Both the position numbers and the translations under genes were made by a program. From the NCBI GenBank assembly GCA_022708005.1, contig JAKIZN010000045.1, forward strand, positions 1-8,943: a stretch of 8,943 nucleotides of DNA, in the 5' to 3' direction. This DNA comes from Bacteroidota bacterium. GTDB lineage: Bacteria; Bacteroidota; Ignavibacteria; Kapaibacteriales; UBA2268. Every line of letters starts with the position of its first letter. Positions within the stretch are counted from its first letter, which is position 1. The notes under the pieces were generated by a model. The model ran no database searches, was not told the origin of the DNA, and saw nothing but the letters and a program-made list of their open reading frames with translations. Shown here in pieces: positions 1 to 5,645 of the stretch.

Positions 1-1
1 T

Positions 2-184
2 GCTTTGCTCGAAGATTCAAAATTTGAGTTAAGGAAAATTGTTGGGCAATCGGTTCGGCTGCGATTTACTCCAGACTTAAGGTTTTTCATAGACGATACA
101 CTCGACCAAATAGACCATATCCAGCAACTGATAGATAAGGCTAAAGCAGAAGATAGCAAGATAAAAAACACAACTGATGAATAG
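2..184 (+). CDS. rbfA: Ribosome-binding factor A, C-terminal part (5' end outside window)
   Basis: An open frame entering from the left edge encodes the last 60 residues of a protein, starting ALLEDSKFELRK and ending in a charged tail (AKAEDSKIKNTTDE) with a TAG stop. The stretch VRLRFTPDLRFFIDDTLDQI matches the C-terminal signature of RbfA: a strand with a Thr-Pro-x-Leu-x-Phe core, then an acidic Asp-Asp pair and an amphipathic helix (DHIQQLIDKAK). RbfA is a small KH-fold cytoplasmic protein that binds the 30S subunit and helps late maturation of 16S rRNA. The identification is supported by truB following directly with an 8-bp overlap, the standard bacterial order infB-rbfA-truB. The start codon and the N-terminal half of the KH domain lie outside the window. 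Confidence 0.9.
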   Translation, partial: ALLEDSKFELRKIVGQSVRLRFTPDLRFFIDDTLDQIDHIQQLIDKAKAEDSKIKNTTDE

Positions 185-926
185 CCGTATGTTGCTCGGC
201 AAGCATAATATCGAGGATTTTTCTAAATGGCAGCAGCTTATCGCCGAGAGCGGAGCAGCTGTGCTTATAGACAAAGAATCTGGCTGGACTTCTTTCGATG
301 TTGTCGCTAAAATTAGAGGTATCGCTCGCTGCAAAAAAGTTGGGCATGCTGGCACTTTAGACCCGCTTGCTACTGGACTTCTGATATTATGTCTCGGAAA
401 AGCTACTAAATCAATAGAATCTTACCAAAATTTAACAAAGGAATACGTTGCAGAATTTAAGTTTGGCGCCACGACAAAAACAGATGACTCCGAAGCCGAA
501 GAGGAAAATTTATGCGACGTTTCGCACTTATCCGAAAGTTCGATAATATCGGAAGCCAATAAGTTTTTAGGCACAATTGAGCAAATTCCGCCCGCGTATT
601 CTGCAAAAAAAATAGCGGGCAAAAAAATGTATGAACTTGCTCGAAAAAACCAATCGATTGATGTCAGACCGTCAATTGTTGAAATTTTCTCTATAGATTT
701 TTTAGAATTTGCAATTCCGATTGTGAAATTAAAAATAAAATGCTCCAAAGGGACGTATATAAGAGCATTGGCAAGAGATTTAGGGCGAAATCTCGGCGTA
801 GGAGCATATATGTATTCTTTGGTGCGAACTGCAATCGGCGAGTATTCCGTCGAAAATGCTCTAAAAATCAATGAGTTTGAAAAATTGATGCAGAAGGAGA
901 ATGCTTATGGAAATGAAAATTTATAA
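177..926 (+). CDS. truB: tRNA pseudouridine(55) synthase TruB
   Basis: This 249-residue protein has the hallmarks of TruB, which isomerises U55 in the T-loop of tRNAs to pseudouridine. Visible motifs are IDKESGWTSFDVV (residues 31-43), the catalytic loop GHAGTLDPLATGLL (56-69) with the presumed catalytic Asp62, IPPAYSAKKIAGKKMYEL (137-154), and CSKGTYIRALARDLG (189-203) with the conserved Arg near the active site. The length fits the short bacterial form, with little or no C-terminal PUA domain. The start at 177 overlaps the rbfA stop region by 8 bp. An ATG at 189 (Met5) is an alternative, and neither has a clear Shine-Dalgarno site. About 25 residues precede the family core, and no internal Met exists before residue 150, so this N-terminal extension is probably real. 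The 3' end overlaps ribF, which suggests translational coupling. Confidence 0.96.
   Translation: MNSRMLLGKHNIEDFSKWQQLIAESGAAVLIDKESGWTSFDVVAKIRGIARCKKVGHAGTLDPLATGLLILCLGKATKSIESYQNLTKEYVAEFKFGATTKTDDSEAEEENLCDVSHLSESSIISEANKFLGTIEQIPPAYSAKKIAGKKMYELARKNQSIDVRPSIVEIFSIDFLEFAIPIVKLKIKCSKGTYIRALARDLGRNLGVGAYMYSLVRTAIGEYSVENALKINEFEKLMQKENAYGNENL
895..899 (+). promoter_or_regulatory. Ribosome binding site that decides the ribF start
   Basis: AGGAG sits inside the end of truB. Three in-frame ATG codons follow at 901, 907 and 913. The gap to 901 is only 1 nt, to 907 it is 7 nt, and to 913 it is 13 nt. Normal spacing favours 907, so the longest possible reading frame (from 901) probably over-extends the protein by two residues. 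Confidence 0.6.
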
Positions 927-1857
927 GGACTTCGATGAAATTGAGTTCGACGAAAGAAGCGTTGTAACGCTTGGCACTTTTGACGGCGTCCATAAAGGGC
1001 ATAAGAAAATCATAGAAAAGCTGAAAAGCATTGCCAATAGCGAGGGCTTGCGTCCAGTCTTAATTACGATTGACCCGCACCCGCAAGTTGTTTTGAGATC
1101 TTCTGCAAGACCCAAAATACAGCTTTTGACGAGCATTAAAGAAAGAATAGAACTATTTGAAAAATATGGAATAGAGCATTTGCTTATTATCCCATTTTCG
1201 TATGAATTTTCGCAAATTGAGCCAGAAACTTTTGTTAAAGAATTTGTTGCTAAAAAAATAGGATTAAAGAAAATTTTATTGGGTTACGACCATTTCTTTG
1301 GGAAAAATCGCGAAGGAACTTTTGAACTATTAATGAAATTATCTGCAGAAATGGGCTTTTCTATTGAAAAGGTAGAACCTTACGAAGAAGACGGCATTAT
1401 AATTTCAAGCACAAAAATCAGGCATCTGCTGCTCGAAGCAGGAGTTGCAGCAGCGAATAAATACTTGGGCTATCCTTATATGGTGCGAGGCAAGGTAGTG
1501 CATGGGAACGGCAGAGGGTCGGGGATAGGCTTCCCCACTGCGAATATCCGCCCGCCAGATATTTACAAATTGCTGCCGGGCAATGGCGTGTATGTCGTTT
1601 CGACTAAAATTGATGGCACGCAGCATTACGGCATGGCAAATATTGGCTTGAGACCGACTATTACGACTGATATTAAGCCTACTCTTGAAGTGAACGTATT
1701 CGATTTCGATGGCGATTTGTATGGCAAGAGTCTATCTGTTTATTTCCATAAATTTTTACGCGAAGAAAAGAGATTTTCGAGTGTGGAAGCTCTTGTTTAT
1801 CAAATTGAAAAAGATGAAATGGACTGCCGCGACTATATAGAAGAAGTTTTTTGGTAG
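907..1857 (+). CDS. ribF: Bifunctional riboflavin kinase / FAD synthetase RibF
   Basis: RibF phosphorylates riboflavin to FMN and adenylates FMN to FAD. Counting from the 907 start (316 residues), the N-terminal FMN adenylyltransferase domain shows the nucleotide-binding motif GTFDGVHKGH (23-32), a GYDHFFGKNREG segment (about 126-137) and ISSTKIR (about 166-172). The C-terminal riboflavin kinase domain shows GRGSGIGFPTAN (about 202-213), NIGLRPT (about 245-251) and LEVNVFDFDGDLYG, in which the Glu is the usual catalytic base. The length matches the family (about 300-320). Both domains look intact, so both activities are expected. The start overlaps the end of truB by 20 bp. The enzyme supplies flavins, including the FMN needed by the nuoF product encoded next, but that functional link is inference only. 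Confidence 0.96.
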   Translation: MEMKIYKDFDEIEFDERSVVTLGTFDGVHKGHKKIIEKLKSIANSEGLRPVLITIDPHPQVVLRSSARPKIQLLTSIKERIELFEKYGIEHLLIIPFSYEFSQIEPETFVKEFVAKKIGLKKILLGYDHFFGKNREGTFELLMKLSAEMGFSIEKVEPYEEDGIIISSTKIRHLLLEAGVAAANKYLGYPYMVRGKVVHGNGRGSGIGFPTANIRPPDIYKLLPGNGVYVVSTKIDGTQHYGMANIGLRPTITTDIKPTLEVNVFDFDGDLYGKSLSVYFHKFLREEKRFSSVEALVYQIEKDEMDCRDYIEEVFW

Positions 1858-1866
1858 AAATACCAA
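1851..1866 (+). other. Small perfect hairpin over the ribF stop codon
   Basis: TTGGTA (1851-1856) and TACCAA (1861-1866) are perfect complements around a GAAA tetraloop of the stable GNRA type, and the ribF TAG stop lies in the stem and loop. No T-run follows the stem, so this is not a standard intrinsic terminator. It may be a weak 3'-end structure or chance. Confidence 0.3.
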
Positions 1867-1970
1867 TTGCTGCTTTAATCGCTATAAAATATTACTTGCT
1901 AAATTTATTCAATACATTTTAGTTTGTTTCGTTATTTATATGTCGAAAAATAAAATATATGAGATAAATT
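1858..1970. other. AT-rich intergenic region between ribF and nuoF
   Basis: This 113-bp stretch is very AT-rich and holds no gene. TATAAA at 1884-1889 resembles a -10 element but has no acceptable -35 partner. I found no convincing Bacteroidota-type TTTG / TAnnTTTG pair. A nuoF promoter probably lies here, given the break in the otherwise overlapping gene chain, but I cannot place it. An in-frame ATG at 1959 is followed by a stop two codons later and cannot be the nuoF start. Confidence 0.4.
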
Positions 1971-3326
1971 ATGACTAATGATTTTCCAAAATTAATTTTG
2001 CCGGAAATACCAAATTTTCATAAACTTGAGGTGTACAGGCAGCATGGCGGATACGAACAATTCCGCAAAGCACTCCAAATGTCGCCTGATGAAATTATTA
2101 ATATAGTAAAAGCATCTGGGCTTCGCGGTCGTGGCGGGGCTTGCTTCCCAACTGGCTTAAAATGGTCATTTATGCCCAAAAACATAGATAAACCTAAATA
2201 TTTGGCAGTCAATGGGGACGAATCTGAACCCGGTTCGTTCAAAGATAGGCAGATATTTGAGTCTAATCCGCACCAGTTAATTGAGGGCATTTTAGTTGCG
2301 GCGTATGCGATGGGCATCAAAGCGAGTTATATATATATCCGCGGCGAGTATCATAAATGGATTAACTTGCTGCAGGCAGCTTTGGACGATGCTTATGCTG
2401 CGGGATTAGTCGGCGAAAAAATGAAGAAAACTTTTGGAATTGATTTTTCGACTGACATATATATCCATAAGGGAGCAGGCGCTTATATCTGCGGCGAAGA
2501 AACGGCGCTAATGAACTCTATCGAAGGCAAGCGTGGATACCCAAGAGTAAAACCACCATTCCCTGCTCAAGCTGGGCTATGGGGCATGCCTACAACTATT
2601 AATAACGTCGAAACTATCGCCACAGTGCCAGCAATTCTGAGAATTGGCGCTGAGGCTTATTCTAAAATTGGTGATCCTGGGCATCCGGGCACTCTGCTGT
2701 TTGGAGTGAGCGGACATGTTAATAAGCCCGGGGTATATGAGTTGCCCACTGGTATTTTGCTTACAGAGCTAATTTACGATGTCTGCGGCGGCGTGCCGGG
2801 CGGCAAAAAAATTAAAGCGATAATCCCCGGTGGCTCTTCGATGCCATGCCTCAGAGGCGACGAAATCGAGGGTATCAGAATGGACGAAGAATCATTGAAA
2901 CCACACGGCACTCATATCGGCACCGCTGGCGTTATGGTAATGGACGAAGATACAGATGTGGTTGCCGTTGCTTTGAGAATTGGGCGATTTTATCATCATG
3001 AGTCTTGCGGGCAATGCACGCCTTGCCGTGAAGGATGCGGCTGGATGGAAAATTCGCTTAGGCGAATTGCAAGAGGCGAAGCAGCGATTACCGACGTTGA
3101 TATGTTGGTGGAAGTAGCTAATAATATTGAAGGCAATACAATCTGTGCTTTTGGCGATGCTGCTGCTTGGGCTGTGAGAGGCTTTGCAGTGAAATTCCGC
3201 GATGAATTTGTTGCAGCCGTCAAAGAAAAAAGAGTATTTGTCGCTCCTAATGTTGTCCATTCAAAGCGAGCTACTCGAAACAATTTAACATTTGATGACC
3301 AAATGAAGTATAAACCTGTTGTTTGA
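1971..3326 (+). CDS. nuoF: NADH-quinone oxidoreductase subunit F (complex I 51-kDa subunit)
   Basis: The 451-residue product is the NADH-oxidising flavoprotein of complex I, on the cytoplasmic peripheral arm, carrying FMN and the [4Fe-4S] cluster N3. Visible motifs are the glycine-rich FMN/NADH loop GLRGRGGACFPTGLKW (50-65), NGDESEPGSFKDRQ (81-94), GAYICGEETALMNSIEGKRG (170-189), PPFPAQAGLWGMPTTINNVET (195-215), and the N3 ligands Cys346, Cys349 and Cys352 in ESCGQCTPCR with Cys392 in NTICAFGDAAAW. All four cluster ligands are present. The loop carries Cys58 where the family usually has Gly. A weak GAG 7 nt upstream is the only possible ribosome site. nuoE and nuoG are not adjacent, so the rest of the complex must be encoded elsewhere. 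A related diaphorase subunit of an NAD-dependent hydrogenase or formate dehydrogenase is possible, but the length and C-terminal tail fit NuoF best. Confidence 0.93.
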   Translation: MTNDFPKLILPEIPNFHKLEVYRQHGGYEQFRKALQMSPDEIINIVKASGLRGRGGACFPTGLKWSFMPKNIDKPKYLAVNGDESEPGSFKDRQIFESNPHQLIEGILVAAYAMGIKASYIYIRGEYHKWINLLQAALDDAYAAGLVGEKMKKTFGIDFSTDIYIHKGAGAYICGEETALMNSIEGKRGYPRVKPPFPAQAGLWGMPTTINNVETIATVPAILRIGAEAYSKIGDPGHPGTLLFGVSGHVNKPGVYELPTGILLTELIYDVCGGVPGGKKIKAIIPGGSSMPCLRGDEIEGIRMDEESLKPHGTHIGTAGVMVMDEDTDVVAVALRIGRFYHHESCGQCTPCREGCGWMENSLRRIARGEAAITDVDMLVEVANNIEGNTICAFGDAAAWAVRGFAVKFRDEFVAAVKEKRVFVAPNVVHSKRATRNNLTFDDQMKYKPVV

Positions 3327-3335
3327 TGTTCGGTC

Positions 3336-4991
3336 GTGCCGAAAAGCATCTTTATATTGATAATGCTGCTTCTGCCGATTGCCTTGCAGCTATCGGCAGA
3401 AGCAAAAATCCAAGTTTTTGCGGATAAATCCGAAGTAAAAGTAAATGACAGAATTGCTGTTATTTATCATATCGATAAAAATATATCTGAATTTTACGAA
3501 CCAAGTTTTAAGCCATTCATCAAGCTGAAAGGTCCAGAAATATCCAACGTTTCAGATGGTGTTACTTATAAATTTATCCTTAAAGCTATCCAAGCAGGCG
3601 ATTTCACTATTCCGCCTGCCTATATAGTGGAAAATGGGAAAAGAGAATACTCCGAAAAAATAAAGCTCAGCGTTATCGGTGGCTCGATGCTCGAAAAGCA
3701 GCCGCAGCAAGATTATTCAATTGAATCGCAGGCAGATAAGATATTTAATAGCTATATTTTTATTCGTCCTATCATTGCCAAGCCACAATACTATTTAGGC
3801 GAGGAAATCACCGTTAGCTATTATTTGTATGTCCATAGTAGTATCACACTTACGGAGATTATAGAACAAACAGCTCCAAGTTTTAACAATGCTATGGCTG
3901 AAGAAGCGGATATTGGCAAGCTATTTTATGAAGATGAGCGAATTGGGCAGGTGGATTACCGCAGGTCTTTAATTCGTAAATATGCTGTAACTCCCATGCT
4001 CGAAGGTGTGTTCAATGTGCCGCTTATGTCGTTGAAAATCAACGCGGCAATTGAGTATTCTGATGCTTTTAGCCACAGCGGAGAGTATTACAAAAAGACT
4101 AAAATTTATACTTCTGCAAGCAAAAATGTCGATATTATTCCGCTGCCGCCCAAGCCGAATGATTTTTCTGGGGCAGTTGGGAATTTTAAGATAAAACTTC
4201 ACTCCGACAAGCAAACTGCCAAGCCGAATGAGACGGTGCAAATATTTCTTGATGTTAGTGGCAAGGGCAACTTCTATGCGATAGACAGCCCAAATTTAAA
4301 ATTGCCCAATGGCATGACGCTGCAAGGCAGCCCGAGAATTGCCGATAGCTTGAGCGTCCAAGATGGCACAAGTGGCATAAGGCAATTTGCGTATAGCGTC
4401 GAGGCTAAAGATGTGGGCAACTACAGCATTGCACCTATTTCATTTACTTTCTTTTCGCCCGAACAAAGTGGATTTATCACGGTAAAGTCAAATGAACTGA
4501 GCTTGGGCATTACAAATATAGATGCAGATGAAAGCATGACAATCGATAGCGTTTTAGCCGAAAACGCTCCTGCTATTGAATATTTTTCTTACGTTGCGAT
4601 TGGATTAATCGCTGTGCTGCTGGCTATATATTTCGTCAAGCGGCGAAAGGCTGATAAATCATCACAGAATGCAGACGCGGCAAATGAAATTGGCGGAACA
4701 TCATCACTTGATGAAGAGTCGGCTTTAGATGCACTATATTTTTCGCTAAGTCAATACTTATGCGATACATTTAGCGTAGAAAGCAAGAGCATATCGCCAG
4801 AGGTAATTTCTGCGAAAATGCAAGCCAATAAAGTTCCTCCAGAAATTATTAGCGATACTATCCAAATAATGCACAGACTTAGAGAATTACGGTTTTCTGG
4901 TCGCCCTCATGTTTTCGATATTGACTTGATGAGAGATAGAATCCGAGATGTAATGGCGAAGATTTCTACTATTATGTCGAGAAAATCCTAA
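3336..4991 (+). CDS. batD: BatD-family (oxygen-tolerance type) membrane protein
   Basis: The 551-residue protein starts at GTG, 9 bp after the nuoF stop. No upstream in-frame start is available because a stop lies at 3324, and the out-of-frame ATG at 3326 is not usable. Residues 1-23 form a Sec signal peptide (hydrophobic FILIMLLLPIALQL, then Ala-rich). The extracytoplasmic part opens with the strand IQVFADKSEVKVNDRIAVIY, and residues 278-334 (FSGAVGNFKIKL, then VSGKGNFYAIDSP) are a clear BatD core signature. One transmembrane helix lies at about 416-435, followed by basic KRRK and a cytoplasmic helical domain (about 460-551). BatD proteins usually accompany MoxR ATPases and VWA proteins (BatA/BatB) and are linked to stress or oxygen tolerance, mostly from genetics, so their biochemical role is unclear. 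No such partners are adjacent here. Confidence 0.85.
   Translation: MPKSIFILIMLLLPIALQLSAEAKIQVFADKSEVKVNDRIAVIYHIDKNISEFYEPSFKPFIKLKGPEISNVSDGVTYKFILKAIQAGDFTIPPAYIVENGKREYSEKIKLSVIGGSMLEKQPQQDYSIESQADKIFNSYIFIRPIIAKPQYYLGEEITVSYYLYVHSSITLTEIIEQTAPSFNNAMAEEADIGKLFYEDERIGQVDYRRSLIRKYAVTPMLEGVFNVPLMSLKINAAIEYSDAFSHSGEYYKKTKIYTSASKNVDIIPLPPKPNDFSGAVGNFKIKLHSDKQTAKPNETVQIFLDVSGKGNFYAIDSPNLKLPNGMTLQGSPRIADSLSVQDGTSGIRQFAYSVEAKDVGNYSIAPISFTFFSPEQSGFITVKSNELSLGITNIDADESMTIDSVLAENAPAIEYFSYVAIGLIAVLLAIYFVKRRKADKSSQNADAANEIGGTSSLDEESALDALYFSLSQYLCDTFSVESKSISPEVISAKMQANKVPPEIISDTIQIMHRLRELRFSGRPHVFDIDLMRDRIRDVMAKISTIMSRKS
3367..3404 (+). repeat. Perfect 13-bp inverted repeat inside the batD signal-peptide codons
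   Basis: TGCTTCTGCCGAT (3367-3379) and ATCGGCAGAAGCA (3392-3404) are perfect reverse complements around a 12-nt loop. The structure begins 31 nt after the GTG start and encodes residues from about 11 to 23 of the signal peptide. No T-run follows immediately, so it does not look like a plain terminator. In mRNA it would form a strong hairpin just inside the reading frame, where it could slow or gate translation, or stabilise an mRNA end after processing between nuoF and batD. Role unknown. Confidence 0.75.
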
Positions 4992-5087
4992 AAGCAAATA
5001 AAAATTATTTGTATCTTACTTATGTTTTGGTTATTTTAACTTATAGAATATTAGCTAACTAACTAAACATTATAAGATAGGTGAGGT
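4992..5087. other. AT-rich intergenic region upstream of the envelope-protein operon
   Basis: This 96-bp gap separates batD from the four exported-protein genes. CAAATAA (4995-5001) and TTATTTG (5005-5011) form a short AT-only stem just after the batD stop, too weak to call a terminator with confidence. TAGAAT at 5044-5049 matches five of six bases of a -10 element, but no good -35 lies at the right distance. TATGTTTTG at 5021-5029 loosely resembles a Bacteroidota -7 box. A promoter for the downstream operon most likely lies here, but its position is not settled. Confidence 0.4.
5079..5086 (+). promoter_or_regulatory. Ribosome binding site for the small barrel gene
   Basis: AGGTGAGG precedes two adjacent ATG codons at 5088 and 5091. 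It lies very close to the first, so the second ATG gives somewhat more normal spacing. The choice changes the protein by one Met only. Confidence 0.5.
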
Positions 5088-5645
5088 ATGATGAATCGTT
5101 TTATTATGCTCTTTCTATTATTATCCGTCTTTTGCGCTAGCGAATCAAAATCGACTTTGTATGTTGGCGCAGGAGGTAATTATCTAACTCCTTTGGGCGA
5201 GTTTAAAGACTTCAACAAAGAGGGCATCGGCGGTAGACTTGAGATTACAAACAAGAACTACTGCAAACTTTGGTATGGGCTAAGGTTTGACTACTTTTCG
5301 CTAAAAGAAGCCGGCGAGCTACAGCCGCATTTCAATAAAGAAATCTTGGTATCGCCAGTTGTCAAATATGCCCCTTTCGTTGCAAATTGCTACGATAACA
5401 AATTAATTCCTTACGTCGAAGCTATGCTGAATCTTAGCTCTATTTCTGGCACTGATAAGTTTTCGCAAATAGGTATGGGAGCTTCTGCCGGAATTGGCTT
5501 GGCATATAACTTCAAACTATTTAGCAAATGCTGGATGTTAGAAGCCGAAGGGCTATATTCAGCACCCAACGTAATTTATAGAGACGATGGCAGAGCTAAC
5601 TTAAAATCATTGAATGTAGGATTATCTTTGAGTGTGAGCTTATGA
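5088..5645 (+). CDS. Small outer-membrane beta-barrel-like protein, family not recognised
   Basis: The product has 185 residues (184 if started at the second ATG, 5091). Residues 1-20 are a Sec signal peptide (MLFLLLSVFCASES). Cys16 is preceded by Phe, which argues against a lipobox, so cleavage by signal peptidase I is more likely. The mature part alternates polar and hydrophobic residues with many Gly and aromatic residues: TLYVGAGGNYLTPLGEF, LWYGLRFDYFSL, IGMGASAGIGLAYNF, and a final strand LKSLNVGLSLSVSL. This pattern fits a small 8-strand barrel of the general OMP beta-brl type found in Bacteroidota-like genomes. The last residue is Leu rather than the more usual Phe. Its stop codon overlaps the next start (ATGA), so it is translationally coupled to the following lipoprotein-like gene and may act with it. 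A specific function cannot be given. Confidence 0.7.
   Translation: MMNRFIMLFLLLSVFCASESKSTLYVGAGGNYLTPLGEFKDFNKEGIGGRLEITNKNYCKLWYGLRFDYFSLKEAGELQPHFNKEILVSPVVKYAPFVANCYDNKLIPYVEAMLNLSSISGTDKFSQIGMGASAGIGLAYNFKLFSKCWMLEAEGLYSAPNVIYRDDGRANLKSLNVGLSLSVSL

Noticed and set aside
77..355. 92-residue open frame on the - strand
   Set aside because: It lies antisense to the rbfA end and the truB start, both of which have clear family motifs. It has no recognisable domain and no supporting context.
422..871. 149-residue open frame on the - strand
   Set aside because: It is fully antisense to the conserved truB core, so it is a shadow frame.
901..906. ATG at 901 as the ribF start
   Set aside because: It is only 1 nt from the AGGAG at 895-899. 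The ATG at 907 has normal spacing, so 907 was chosen.
1426..1453. CTGCTGC / GCAGCAG inverted repeat in ribF
   Set aside because: The arms are only 7 bp, with a 14-nt loop, and arise from Leu and Ala codons. This is likely chance.
2329..2339. Short TA-repeat run
   Set aside because: It lies in nuoF coding for Tyr-Ile-Tyr-Ile, is short, and has no sign of a functional repeat or phase-variable tract.
2892..3349. Two - strand open frames of about 120 residues
   Set aside because: Both are antisense to the Fe-S cluster region of nuoF and overlap each other in different frames. They have no motif or ribosome site to support them.
4995..5011. AT-only hairpin after batD as a terminator
   Set aside because: The stem has 7 pairs, nearly all A-T, with a 3-nt loop and no T-run. 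It is too weak to call a terminator.
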